Assembly (NCBI RefSeq): GCF_003710915.1 | Contig: NZ_RHHR01000028.1 | Location: 124,001-188,000, forward strand | Reading direction: 5' to 3' | Length of the DNA stretch: 64,000 nt | Source of the DNA: Brevibacillus invocatus | GTDB taxonomy: Bacteria; Bacillota; Bacilli; Brevibacillales; Brevibacillaceae | Shown here: piece after piece, positions 9,058 through 17,403 of the stretch | Layout of the letters: each line of letters opens with the position of its first letter | Position numbering within the stretch: the stretch's first letter is position 1 | Made by a program: the position numbers and the translations under genes | The notes under the pieces: generated by a model | Seen by the model: the letters and a program-made list of their open reading frames with translations, nothing else | Told to the model about the DNA's origin: nothing | The model's database searches: none

Positions 9058-9468
9058 ATGGGGGGCCTTCTGCACAACCCGTATTTTGCTACGGGAGCAC
9101 ATTTTGCTGTAACGGGACTGGCGATGATCGTGTTCTTGTCCTTGTTTGAACTGGTGACAAAGTACCAGGTTTGGGAGGAGTTAAAGAAAGGGAATTTGGC
9201 GGTGGCTATGGCGACCGGTGGAAAGATTTTTGGCACCGCCAATATTTTCCGGTACTCTATCTCCGAGCACGTCTCGATTGGGCAGGGCTTAATCTGGGGA
9301 ACATTCGGTTTCCTGCTGCTGCTCATCAGTTATTTCGTGTTCGAATTCATGACGCCAGGCTATAAGATCGACGACGAAATTGCCAAAGGAAATCTGGCGA
9401 TCGGCTTTATAGCCATGATGATTTCCATCGGATTTTCCTACATCATCGGGGCCAGTCTCATCCGATAG
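9058..9468 (+). CDS. yshE: DUF350 family membrane protein (YshE-like)
   Basis: The 136-residue protein has four membrane helices in two similar halves, each with the DUF350 signature: KKGNLAVAMATGGKIFG in the first half and AKGNLAIGFIAMMISIGF in the second. The repeat of K-G-N-L-A marks the internal duplication. The function of DUF350 is not known. It begins 16 bases after mutS2, the same neighbour as yshE in B. subtilis, so it is probably in the mutS2 operon. Confidence 0.85.
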   Translation: MGGLLHNPYFATGAHFAVTGLAMIVFLSLFELVTKYQVWEELKKGNLAVAMATGGKIFGTANIFRYSISEHVSIGQGLIWGTFGFLLLLISYFVFEFMTPGYKIDDEIAKGNLAIGFIAMMISIGFSYIIGASLIR

Positions 9469-9488
9469 GCTGTAAGTCTGGCATCAGG

Positions 9489-9517
9489 TTGAACCCGAGC
9501 AAAATCGGGAGTATAAT
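9489..9517 (+). promoter_or_regulatory. SigA promoter with an inverted repeat in its spacer
   Basis: TTGAAC (9489-9494) and TATAAT (9512-9517) are 17 bp apart. The spacer itself contains CCCGA-N6-TCGGG (9494-9509), an arrangement that could serve as an operator. It should start transcripts near 9524 that cover the small peptide and the nucleotide-sugar dehydrogenase. Confidence 0.75.
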
Positions 9518-9523
9518 TAGCCA

Positions 9524-9677
9524 TTGGCGAAGACATGTTTTACGAAAACCTCTATCGAGCCAATTCAAGGATGGGCGACTTCGTATTAGAGGTTGGTTAT
9601 TCTTGCAGGATCAGGAAGCAAGCTTGGCTTTGTACGTTTACCCTTTCTGATTCTGTCAATTATGGGGAGGAGCGTCC
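9524..9677 (+). other. Structured leader before the 24-residue peptide
   Basis: The roughly 150-nt leader contains a perfect 8-bp inverted repeat AACCTCTA/TAGAGGTT (9547-9554 with 9587-9594) enclosing further short complementary stretches. No U-tract follows, so it is not a terminator. A reading frame from 9535 crosses it but has no ribosome binding site. I do not recognise the RNA family. Confidence 0.4.
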
Positions 9678-9752
9678 TTGGAAACCTTGTACAAGGTGCT
9701 CATTGTATTATGTGCACTGTTTGTCCTGGCAGGTGTCTACTACCTGTTGTAA
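9678..9752 (+). CDS. 24-residue single-pass membrane peptide
   Basis: A TTG codon preceded by GGGGAGG at 7 bases opens a short frame encoding METLYKVLIVL followed by CALFVLAGVYYLL and a TAA stop. Almost the whole peptide is one hydrophobic helix with a single lysine near the N-terminus, as in small regulatory membrane peptides. It stands between a strong promoter and the nucleotide-sugar dehydrogenase start (9836). No homologue is recognised; the case rests on the ribosome binding site and the hydrophobic composition. Confidence 0.6.
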   Translation: METLYKVLIVLCALFVLAGVYYLL

Positions 9753-9835
9753 ACTAAGCGAAAGCCGAAAGAATTCAGCGTAGCGATTGTACGATGCTCA
9801 CGCAATACTAGAGAACGTGAAAGAGGAGATACGCA

Positions 9836-11134
9836 ATGACTCAGCCTGTGCGCGTAGCTGTTGTCGGATTGGGATTTGTCGGTTTGCCGTTGGCGCTAAC
9901 CTACGCCATGAAAGGAGCAAACGTCGTCGGGATTGATGTTGTGCCTCGCGTCGTCGATGAGATTAATGCGGGCCATTCCCACCATATGGAGTCCTATCAG
10001 GGTAAAACACTGCCTGAGATTCTGAAAGAGCAGATTGCAGCCGGCAGATTCCGTGCTACAACCTCTTACGAAGAGGCAGCGAAAGAGGTAAACCACTATA
10101 TCGTGACAGCTGGCATCCCTGTCCACAATGGAGACCCAGATCTGGGCCCTCTGAAGAGCTGTGCCCAGACGTTGGGAAGTGTCCTGAAAAAAGGCGATAC
10201 CATCATGATCCGCAGTACAGTAGTACCGGGTACAACGGAAGAAGTGCTCGCACCCATTCTGGAAGAAGTCAGTGGCCTGGTAGCGGGTACCGATTTTTAT
10301 TTGACCTATTGCTCGGAGCGTATTGCTGAGGGACGGGCATTCGAAGAGTTCATTCACATGCCGCTTGTACTCGGAGGAATCAACGAGCAGAGTGCGATCA
10401 AAGGAAAAGAATTGCTTTCCGTGATCAGTGAAACGGATGTCACCATCTCGGATATCCGCGTGGTCGAGACGGCGAAAGTAATTGAAAACATTCAACGCGA
10501 TGTAAATATTGCGATGGTTCAAGAGTTTGCCCGCTTTGCGGAGTCTTTTGGCATTGATACCTTCGAACTGATCAAGGTAGCCAACACGCATAAACGGGTA
10601 AATCTGTTGACGCCTGGACCGGGTGTTGGCGGTTTCTGTCTGCCGAATGCCCTGTACTACCTCCAGCCAAAAGCACGTGAGCTGGGCGTGTCGCTGCCAC
10701 TTCTACAGCAGGCCAGACACATCAACGACGGAGTGCCGGATGTGCTGATTGATATGCTGGAAAATGCGCTCAAGGATAAAGGGAAAAGGCTGTCAGGAAG
10801 CCGAGTAGCGGTTTTGGGACTTGCCATGAAAGACTTCTCCAACGATGATCGCGTAAGTCCTGTGCATGATCTGGTGAACAATCTGCAGTCGAGAGGGGTA
10901 GAGGTCGTCTCCTATGATCCTGCCGTGCCCACTCGCTATGAGCACAAGGCCAATACACTGCAGGAGGCTGTTCAAGGAGCAGATGCTTTGCTGCTGACTG
11001 CTGTGCAAAAGGAATTTGCTGATATCGATTGGACGAGCCTGGTTTCGAATATGGCTGGATCCCCTGTCTTGTTCGATACGAAAAATCGGATTCCGCGTGA
11101 ACTGGATCAGACCGTTACCGTGGTCCGCATCTAA
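9836..11134 (+). CDS. Nucleotide sugar dehydrogenase (UDP-ManNAc/UDP-glucose dehydrogenase family)
   Basis: The 432-residue enzyme has the three UDP-sugar dehydrogenase domains: an N-terminal NAD domain with VVGLGFVGLPLA (about 9-20), a central helical domain with KVIENIQRDVNIA (Lys214), and a C-terminal UDP-binding domain with LGLAMKDFSNDDRVSPV. The family oxidises a nucleotide sugar twice, using a cysteine thioester, to make a uronic acid such as UDP-ManNAcA. Cys268 is present in GPGVGGFCLPNALYYL, but the Asp usual four residues after it is Ala272, and the His before it in WecC enzymes is Phe. It is therefore a divergent member whose substrate is uncertain. Neighbouring glycosyltransferases suggest a cell-wall polysaccharide role. 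Confidence 0.85.
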   Translation: MTQPVRVAVVGLGFVGLPLALTYAMKGANVVGIDVVPRVVDEINAGHSHHMESYQGKTLPEILKEQIAAGRFRATTSYEEAAKEVNHYIVTAGIPVHNGDPDLGPLKSCAQTLGSVLKKGDTIMIRSTVVPGTTEEVLAPILEEVSGLVAGTDFYLTYCSERIAEGRAFEEFIHMPLVLGGINEQSAIKGKELLSVISETDVTISDIRVVETAKVIENIQRDVNIAMVQEFARFAESFGIDTFELIKVANTHKRVNLLTPGPGVGGFCLPNALYYLQPKARELGVSLPLLQQARHINDGVPDVLIDMLENALKDKGKRLSGSRVAVLGLAMKDFSNDDRVSPVHDLVNNLQSRGVEVVSYDPAVPTRYEHKANTLQEAVQGADALLLTAVQKEFADIDWTSLVSNMAGSPVLFDTKNRIPRELDQTVTVVRI

Positions 11135-11141
11135 CCAATAA

Positions 11142-11186
11142 AAAACCTCGCCAAACGGGCTTAAGAACCGCGTTGGGCGAGGTTTT
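11142..11186. terminator. Terminator between converging genes
   Basis: AAAACCTCGCC (11142-11152) pairs with GGCGAGGTTTT (11175-11185), with T and A tracts on the two sides. Confidence 0.88.
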
Positions 11187-11198
11187 TGCATGTGCAGC

Positions 11199-12029
11199 TT
11201 AGAAGAATTCGGCACCACCAGCGAGGTTGAGCAACGCCCGCATGGTTTTGTACATTTCTTGCTGATCGGCTGCCTTGAAGTAGACGGTGTCGCTTTCAGT
11301 CTCGTAATGTGCACCGGGCACGATAGAAGCCAATTCCGCTTGGCCGGCATGCGCGAATTCAATGGCTACCTCTAAAGGCGTAGCCGTTTGGAATGGAGCG
11401 ATATCCTTCAGGTTGGAGAGAGCTGCTTTTGTCTTTTGCTTCAATTCTGCAGTAGCTTCCTCACGTGAGAGGCACAAGGCAGCGGTACGTGAGACAGCAT
11501 GCTTCACGACTGCTGTGCTGATGCCAGGGATCAGCTCGCTCGCTTCCTGCGCAATCAGGTTGTCCCCTGATACCATACAGACAGGCACTTGGTACAGTCC
11601 GGCATAAATCGCATTAAAGCCAAATTCGCCGACGACACGACCGTTGACGTACAGATTGCGAATGACACCGGACATGGTATGGCTGAGTACACCCGGTACA
11701 CCCTGGCGTGTATGGTACCCGATAAACATGGCGGCATCGAAGCTCTCGTCCAGGCCTTGAACCATCGAGTAATCACGCGGTGTACCCGCAATCAGGCGAG
11801 CTTTAGGATGCAGCGATTCCCAGAGGATGTTGTTCATGGTGTTATGACTGTCGGCTACCAGGATTTCAGTTACGCCCCAGTCGAGGGCTGCTTCAATGAC
11901 GGCATTGGCATCCTGTGTCATGAACTGACGACCGCGTTGATAATTGACCCCACCAGTATCAGGGTTGATGTACGACGCATCCACAATCCCGGAGATTCCT
12001 TCCATGTCGACAGAAAGAAAAAGTTTCAT
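11199..12029 (-). CDS. M55 family D-aminopeptidase (DppA-like)
   Basis: Started at ATG 12029 (GGAG 6 bases upstream), the protein has 276 residues, the usual DppA size. The zinc ligands known from B. subtilis DppA (Asp8, Glu10, His60, His104, Glu133) correspond to Asp8 and Glu10 in SVDMEGISG, His62 in VADSHNTM, His106 in IGYHTRQG and Glu135 in VVGEFGFNA. DppA-type enzymes are decameric cytosolic zinc peptidases that release D-amino acids such as D-Ala from peptides. An in-frame ATG at 12059 has no ribosome binding site. It is monocistronic between two terminators, and could recycle wall-derived D-peptides. Confidence 0.92.
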   Translation of the reverse strand: MKLFLSVDMEGISGIVDASYINPDTGGVNYQRGRQFMTQDANAVIEAALDWGVTEILVADSHNTMNNILWESLHPKARLIAGTPRDYSMVQGLDESFDAAMFIGYHTRQGVPGVLSHTMSGVIRNLYVNGRVVGEFGFNAIYAGLYQVPVCMVSGDNLIAQEASELIPGISTAVVKHAVSRTAALCLSREEATAELKQKTKAALSNLKDIAPFQTATPLEVAIEFAHAGQAELASIVPGAHYETESDTVYFKAADQQEMYKTMRALLNLAGGAEFF

Positions 12030-12129
12030 GCTGATCTCCAACCTTTCTTGGCGCTTCATAAAATGATCATTTCCACTCTATCAAACCAAATTGTGGATAT
12101 TTAGGCAACCCAAAATACGTCAACGAGAA

Positions 12130-12172
12130 AAGCACGACCTCTGTCTAGTAATTGGAAAAGACAGGTCGTGCT
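12130..12172 (-). terminator. Terminator downstream of the first glycosyltransferase
   Basis: AAGCACGACCT (12130-12140) pairs with AGGTCGTGCTT (12162-12172), extended by TGTCT/AGACA. A T-run follows on the minus strand; some T-richness is also present on the plus side. Confidence 0.8.
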
Positions 12173-12180
12173 TGCGATTT

Positions 12181-13326
12181 TTAGGTAAGCAGCTTCTTGT
12201 ATAGCGCAATAATTTGTTTGGTCATCTGCTCAATCGTAAATGTGCGCTCTACATTCTCCAAAGCGTTGTCAGCCAGCTTGTTTCGCAGCTCTGACGATTC
12301 TAGGAGCCGCTTCATTTCGCGAGTAAGTCCCTGTACATCGCCTGGCTGGACAATCAGTCCGGTCTGGTCGTGGAAGACGAATTCTTTTACGCCTCCTACA
12401 TGACTGGCTACGACAGGAACCTCAGAGGCCATCGCTTCAATGATGGTATAGCCCAGGCCTTCGTAAATAGAAGAGTGGACGAAGCCGTCACAGGCGTGCA
12501 AGCAAGCGGGAATATCCTGCCTAAAGCCTGCAAAACGTACACGGGATTCCAAGCCCAGCTCCCGAACCTTGTCTTCCAGCAGGGGGCGATCGGAGCCGTC
12601 TCCGACCATGACGAGGTAAGGAGCATGCGAAAGATCCGCGTCTGACTCTGCGAGCAACTGGGCAAAGGCATCAATCAAATACGGCAAGCCTTTTACCGGA
12701 ACAAAGCGAGCCACTGTCCCGAACAGGAAAGCGTCATCCGGGATGTTCCATTCCTTGCGCAACCGATCCCGATCCGACTCCCGAAGCTGGGTCTGACGAT
12801 AGGGCGTCAAATCCGTCCCGTTGTAAATGACACTGATTTGCTTGGCAGGAACTCCCTGACTTCGCAAAATCTCCGCTATCGCCTCACTGATCGCGATGTA
12901 GTGTCGATTCCATAGGCGTGTTCCCCGTTCCATCAAGCTGACGATGGCATAGGCAAGAGCACCGGCGTAATCGTAGCGAAGGGAGCTGTGTACGGTAGTG
13001 ACCAGCGGTATGCCTAAGGCTCTGGAAGCCAGTCTGGAAAAAAAATTGGCCTTGATGCCGTGTGTATGGATAATGGTTGGTTGGAAGTCTTGGAACGTCT
13101 TTCTCAAAGCTCGTAAAAGGCGCAGGTCAAAACGACCAAATTGATCCAGTGTCAGCACCTGGATCCCTGCCTTTCTTAGCTCGCTTGCAAAAAGGGCGTC
13201 GTAAAAACACACGACTGCCACCTCCACTTCCTCAGCTGGAAAAGTGGAGACAAGATTGAGAATATGCTGTTCCGCGCCGCCAAATTCTCCTCCGCCAATT
13301 ACGTGGAGGACTCGTAGTTTACTCAT
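12181..13326 (-). CDS. Glycosyltransferase family 4
   Basis: The 381-residue protein has a GT-B fold of the GT4 family. The N-terminal acceptor domain opens with HVIGGGEFGGAEQHILNL, and the C-terminal nucleotide-sugar domain has YLVMVGDGSDRPLLE and the EX7E-type segment EGLGYTIIEAMASEVPVV near residue 290. No signal peptide or membrane helix is seen, so it acts at the inner face of the membrane on a lipid-linked acceptor. The donor cannot be read from the sequence. The ribosome binding site is weak (GGGTG). It has its own promoter and is divergent from a second glycosyltransferase gene. Confidence 0.88.
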   Translation of the reverse strand: MSKLRVLHVIGGGEFGGAEQHILNLVSTFPAEEVEVAVVCFYDALFASELRKAGIQVLTLDQFGRFDLRLLRALRKTFQDFQPTIIHTHGIKANFFSRLASRALGIPLVTTVHSSLRYDYAGALAYAIVSLMERGTRLWNRHYIAISEAIAEILRSQGVPAKQISVIYNGTDLTPYRQTQLRESDRDRLRKEWNIPDDAFLFGTVARFVPVKGLPYLIDAFAQLLAESDADLSHAPYLVMVGDGSDRPLLEDKVRELGLESRVRFAGFRQDIPACLHACDGFVHSSIYEGLGYTIIEAMASEVPVVASHVGGVKEFVFHDQTGLIVQPGDVQGLTREMKRLLESSELRNKLADNALENVERTFTIEQMTKQIIALYKKLLT

Positions 13327-13363
13327 GTAAATTCACCCGAATCTTAATGACAAAGCCATTTTC

Positions 13364-13392
13364 ACTATAGCAGATGCCCGGTAGATTCGCAA
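13364..13392 (-). promoter_or_regulatory. SigA promoter of the minus-strand glycosyltransferase
   Basis: On the minus strand TTGCGA (13392-13387) and TATAGT (13369-13364) are 17 bp apart, about 40 bp before the start codon. Confidence 0.65.
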
Positions 13393-13400
13393 TAAGACGC

Positions 13401-13420
13401 CACTTATGGTATCGTAAGTG
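13401..13420. promoter_or_regulatory. Inverted repeat between divergent glycosyltransferase genes
   Basis: CACTTA-N8-TAAGTG forms a 20-bp dyad just upstream of the minus-strand -35 and about 50 bp before the plus-strand gene. It may be an operator; no known regulator is recognised. Confidence 0.4.
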
Positions 13421-13470
13421 AGTGAAATAGCAAGCAAGATGAGACGAAAAGGACAAGGAAGGTTACCAGA

Positions 13471-14838
13471 ATGAATGGCCACAATGTGTTAATCATATGT
13501 TATGGATTTCCGCCCATCGGCGGCGGTGGAGTGCCGCGCCCGTTAAAAATGGCGAAATATCTGGGAGAGTATGGCTGGAATGTCCACGTGCTGACTGTTG
13601 AACCCGCCTATCATGCTACTTTGGATCCCAGTCTTCTGGCGCAATTGCCAAAAGAAGTAAAGATTCACCGGGCGAAGGAAATGCAGCTCATCCCCAATCG
13701 AGGGGCAGCCAGTGCTGCGGTGACCTCTAGCGATGGAACAGCCGTAACACCGCCACAACCTTCCATAAAATCCGTTTTGAAAAAACAAGTGATTCAATTT
13801 TTGAAGAAAATGAAACCGTATCTGCTGATCCCCGATGACCAGATTCTCTGGATGCCGAATGCTGTCAAGCTGGGCAGGGAGATCATGCGGCGGGAAAAGA
13901 TAGATGTGATTTTCTCTACCTCGGGACCCGTCACCAATCATCTGGTAGCACGAAAGCTGGCGCGTGAAACAGGCTGTCGATGGATTGCTGACTTTCGCGA
14001 TCCCTGGACGCAAAATATGCATACCTCGGGCATCGCCTGGCGGGAACGTTTGGAGGAGAGAATGGAGACAGGCGTGATGTCAGAAGCGGATGCGATCACG
14101 ACGGTAACAGCCACGTTTGCGGATAATTTCCGTAAGAAGCACGGCGCCTGGATCAAGCGGCTGGAGCTGATCTACAATGGATTTGACCAAGCCGATTTTG
14201 AAGGATTACAGCCTTTGCATGGCGTTCCTGGGAAATTTCACGCCGTCTACGCTGGTATTCTGTATCAAAAACGCAATCCACGCTTGCTCCTTGAAGCCAT
14301 CAGAGAACTGATCGACGCTGGAGAAATCGATCCACATGATCTGCTGCTTAGCTTTGCAGGCGTATTCGACTACCCCGGTTATAGTGAGAACCGTGATTGC
14401 GTAGAACGCTTGAAACTGCAGGACAACGTCCGTCTGATGGGCAATCTTCCCCACAAAGAAGCACTCGGCCTGATGAAGGGTGCTGACGCCCTGCTGTTGA
14501 TCGGAGATGTATCAGCAGATGCTGGCGCCTACATTCCTGGCAAGCTGTATGAGTACATGGGAATAGGCAAGCCGATTCTCGCGCTCAACAAAGCGGGAGA
14601 GGCTACAGACATCATCGAGCAGTTCCAACTCGGTCAGGTGGCAGACCCCGAGGACAAGGCTGCGATCAAGGAGGCCTATCTACGGCTGTATCGCGAGTGG
14701 AAGGCAGCTGCAGCCACTACAGACGCTGATGGGCGTGGAGCTGACTTCGCCGAACGTGTGAAGCCGTACGAACGGCGTGAGCAGGCTAGACAGCTGGCCC
14801 AGCTGATGAATGACGTCATCGGTATCCAACGATTATAG
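13471..14838 (+). CDS. Glycosyltransferase (GT4-like, group 1 family)
   Basis: The 455-residue protein begins NVLIICYGFPPIGGGGVPRP, a form typical of GT4-like enzymes of surface polysaccharide loci, and has a donor domain with YAGILYQKRNPRLLLEAI and PGKLYEYMGIGKPILALN near residues 350-380. A region of about 40 residues after position 70 is low in conservation and may be a flexible insertion. The enzyme is predicted to be cytosolic or peripheral to the membrane. A Gly-rich ribosome binding site AAGGAAGG precedes the ATG. The donor sugar is unknown. Confidence 0.85.
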   Translation: MNGHNVLIICYGFPPIGGGGVPRPLKMAKYLGEYGWNVHVLTVEPAYHATLDPSLLAQLPKEVKIHRAKEMQLIPNRGAASAAVTSSDGTAVTPPQPSIKSVLKKQVIQFLKKMKPYLLIPDDQILWMPNAVKLGREIMRREKIDVIFSTSGPVTNHLVARKLARETGCRWIADFRDPWTQNMHTSGIAWRERLEERMETGVMSEADAITTVTATFADNFRKKHGAWIKRLELIYNGFDQADFEGLQPLHGVPGKFHAVYAGILYQKRNPRLLLEAIRELIDAGEIDPHDLLLSFAGVFDYPGYSENRDCVERLKLQDNVRLMGNLPHKEALGLMKGADALLLIGDVSADAGAYIPGKLYEYMGIGKPILALNKAGEATDIIEQFQLGQVADPEDKAAIKEAYLRLYREWKAAAATTDADGRGADFAERVKPYERREQARQLAQLMNDVIGIQRL

Positions 14839-14854
14839 TACGTGCTTTTCGATT

Positions 14855-14885
14855 ACCCTGCGACGATTGGTTGCGGGGTATTTTA
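14855..14885 (+). terminator. Weak terminator-like hairpin
   Basis: TACCCTGC (14855-14862) pairs with GCGGGGTA (14874-14881), followed by TTTT only. It reaches almost to the possible start of the MFS gene. Confidence 0.5.
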
Positions 14886-14892
14886 AACGAGA

Positions 14893-16053
14893 ATGAGAAA
14901 CGAGTGTGGTACGAAAGTGAACATGGCGGTTCAACGATTGCGAGCTTACAATTTTTTTTACTTTTCGATTCTTTCTATGTTTATTTCTTTTTTGCCGATT
15001 TATCTCACCCATCGTGGCATTTCTCCAGCAGAGCTTGGTCTTCTAGTAGGAGTGGGATCGTTCATCGGAATTTTGTCGCAGCCGTTTTGGGGAATGCTGA
15101 GCGACAGAGCTAAGACGATCAAACGGATTATTTTATTGACCGTCGGCTTTTCTGTAGCGATCGGTTTCTTGTTGTTTACTAGCTCTCAGTTTTCTATCTT
15201 GTTCCTGCTGGTTGCAGCTATGTATTTTTTTCTGATGCCAACAGATCCGCTGACAGAGAGTCTGAATTACCGGATTGCCGAAGATAACAAGATCAGCTTT
15301 GGTTCGATTCGTACTTACGGAGCAATTGGCTTTGCTTCCTCCTCGCTCGTCATTGGCTGGATGGTCGATGTGTGGGGGATGGACTCCCTGGCGTGGCTCT
15401 ATCTGACTTTTGGTACACTGACGTTTGCCATTTGCCTGTTTGTGCCGGATGCTCCTGCCAGCAAGAATAAGCTCTCTTTTCAGGAGCTGAAGCAATTTTT
15501 TTTCTATCCACGCACCCTGCGCTTTTTCTTGCTTGTCCTGCTGGCTTCTACTCCGCATCGAACCAACGACAGCTTCCTCGGAGTGTACGTACAGAGCTTG
15601 GGCGGCAGTACGGGGGATGTGGGGCAGGCTTGGTTTTTGGCTGCGATCAGTGAAGTGGTGTTTTTTGCGATCAGTGCGCGGCTTTTGCAGAGATGGAGTG
15701 AGATCAGGCTGATTACCACAGCCGCAGTATTGTATACGATACGCTACGTCCTGTGTGCCCTCGCACCTTCTGCGGATTGGGTCGTCTACCTGCAAATCAC
15801 GCAGGGGATCACCTTTGTCATCTTCTATACAGCATCCATTCAATATCTGTACCGCATTATTCCCGAAGAGTGGAAGGCGACGGGGCAGACCGTTCTGGCC
15901 GTCTTGTTTTTTGGCCTCTCCGGAATAGTTGGGTCGATAGCTGGCGGCTGGGTTTTTCAGATGCTTGGAGGCTCCTATCTGTACTGGGCAATGGCCTTCT
16001 TTTCATTCGCCGCCTTTTTGTACAGTCTCTTTCTGGAGAAGCGGAGTATTTGA
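14893..16053 (+). CDS. MFS transporter, MFS_1-like (LacY/HcaT-type) family
   Basis: The 386-residue protein has about 12 hydrophobic helices and the features of the MFS_1-like group: an N-terminal FFYFSILSMFISFLPIYL helix, the loop motif GMLSDRAKTIKR between helices 2 and 3, and the conserved FGSIRTYGAIGFA segment. Members are proton-coupled sugar or small-molecule permeases, but the substrate cannot be read here. No start has a good ribosome binding site; ATG 14923 (MAVQRLRAYN) is an equally likely start. Its place in a polysaccharide region does not by itself show a role there. Confidence 0.78.
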   Translation: MRNECGTKVNMAVQRLRAYNFFYFSILSMFISFLPIYLTHRGISPAELGLLVGVGSFIGILSQPFWGMLSDRAKTIKRIILLTVGFSVAIGFLLFTSSQFSILFLLVAAMYFFLMPTDPLTESLNYRIAEDNKISFGSIRTYGAIGFASSSLVIGWMVDVWGMDSLAWLYLTFGTLTFAICLFVPDAPASKNKLSFQELKQFFFYPRTLRFFLLVLLASTPHRTNDSFLGVYVQSLGGSTGDVGQAWFLAAISEVVFFAISARLLQRWSEIRLITTAAVLYTIRYVLCALAPSADWVVYLQITQGITFVIFYTASIQYLYRIIPEEWKATGQTVLAVLFFGLSGIVGSIAGGWVFQMLGGSYLYWAMAFFSFAAFLYSLFLEKRSI

Positions 16054-16109
16054 TACATCTCTGACATTCCCTTGTTAAGGTAAGAGGAGTAACAAGGAAG
16101 GATGACAGG

Positions 16110-17360
16110 ATGATGAAAAGAAACGTATTTACTCCTTTGAGGAATCGCTCGTATCGCACTTTTTTTCTCTCTCAAATATTTGCCGATCTGGGAAATTGGC
16201 TGGACTTGCTGGCTATTGGGGCACTGATTACATTTACCTGGAACCTCGGACTTGCAGCAAATTCCGCTGCGGTGATTGCGATGGGAGCCCCATTTTTGTT
16301 CGTTGGACCCTTGGCTTCAGTCTGGGTCGATCGGCTGTCCTGTCGAACGGTCTTACTGCTTAGTACGGGATTGCGTATTTTGGTGATCGCAGGGTTTCTG
16401 CTCGCCCCCAATCTCTATGTGCTGCTTCCCTTAATCTTTTTGAAGTCATCATTGGCCTCCGTGATCGAACCTGCCCGACAGTCCATGCTTCGCCATTTGG
16501 TAGACCAAGAGGAGATGGCAGAAGCAAGCTCTTTGGGGCAAATGGTGAACAATGGCATGAAAATGATCGGTCCAGCTCTAGGGGGGCTTTTACTGACGTA
16601 TTCCTCCACCACAGCGGTCTTCGCAGTGGAAGGAGTGCTTTTTGTTATCGCACTTTTGATCATGCTGCGTTTGCCTTTTATCCCAGCTGCGGCAGTCAAT
16701 CGTGAACTGGACGGCAAGCCAAGCTTTACGAGGGAAGTCACCGAAGGCATCCGTTTTTTATTTGGCAACCGCCTGATGCGTTCGGCAGTGATGATCGTAG
16801 GGCTGTCGATGTTCATCATCTTTCTCTACGACGGCTTTTTCCCCCCTTTAATCAAATTGCTGGGTTTGGATGTTATGGATTATGGATTGGTTACGGCTGC
16901 TCTTGGCTGCGGCTCTGTGTGTGGAGCTTTGCTGGTGGGTCAATTCACCGCGTGGCGCAGGAATCCCATTCTGTTTATGGCTTTTGGCAGAATCGTGTCT
17001 GGTCTGCAACTGCTTATCGTAGCAGGTGGTGCGATCTATGGTGTTGGGTATGGGAATACCATTTTCTGGGTGATCAACTTTGCCTTTGCGGGTGCTGTAG
17101 GAGTGGGCATGACGGTTCCTTACGCTTACCTCATTCAGACGCAGACGCCACCCGAGCTGATCGGACGTGTATCTGCTGTAGCGATGGCGGTGCAGGGCAT
17201 CGCCATTCTGACGGCGCCCTCTATCGGGGCTGTCTTGGGGGAATGGCTCGGTCTGGGCTGGGTATTCGGTCTTGCCGGTGCTCTCACGGTACTCCTGGGT
17301 GTGGCAAGTACGCTGCAAAGAAGAGAGAAAAAAGACCTGACTGTGAGTGTCAGGTCGTAA
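16110..17360 (+). CDS. MFS transporter, multidrug/enterobactin-exporter-like
   Basis: The 416-residue protein has 12 predicted helices. The N-terminal NRSYRTFFLSQIFADLGNWLD and the loop VWVDRLSCRTVLL are typical of the MFS_3 subfamily of exporters. The central sequence PARQSMLRHLVDQEEMAEAS is the usual signature between helices 4 and 5 of this subfamily. Function is probably export of a small hydrophobic compound, but the substrate is unknown. It follows the previous MFS gene by 56 bp in the same direction and ends in a strong terminator. Confidence 0.8.
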   Translation: MMKRNVFTPLRNRSYRTFFLSQIFADLGNWLDLLAIGALITFTWNLGLAANSAAVIAMGAPFLFVGPLASVWVDRLSCRTVLLLSTGLRILVIAGFLLAPNLYVLLPLIFLKSSLASVIEPARQSMLRHLVDQEEMAEASSLGQMVNNGMKMIGPALGGLLLTYSSTTAVFAVEGVLFVIALLIMLRLPFIPAAAVNRELDGKPSFTREVTEGIRFLFGNRLMRSAVMIVGLSMFIIFLYDGFFPPLIKLLGLDVMDYGLVTAALGCGSVCGALLVGQFTAWRRNPILFMAFGRIVSGLQLLIVAGGAIYGVGYGNTIFWVINFAFAGAVGVGMTVPYAYLIQTQTPPELIGRVSAVAMAVQGIAILTAPSIGAVLGEWLGLGWVFGLAGALTVLLGVASTLQRREKKDLTVSVRS

Positions 17361-17365
17361 TAACG

Positions 17366-17403
17366 TGCTTGCCTGCTTATGTGTAGCAGGCAAGCATATT
17401 TTT
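17366..17403. terminator. Terminator between converging MFS and lipoprotein genes
   Basis: TGCTTGCCTGC (17366-17376) pairs with GCAGGCAAGCA (17386-17396) and is followed by TATTTTTT. On the other strand it lies directly after the lipoprotein stop codon. Confidence 0.88.

Noticed and set aside
9535-9783. Plus-strand frame of 82 codons in the leader of the nucleotide-sugar dehydrogenase
   Set aside because: No ribosome binding site, unusual composition and a stem-loop inside it; the 24-codon frame with strong ribosome binding site is preferred.
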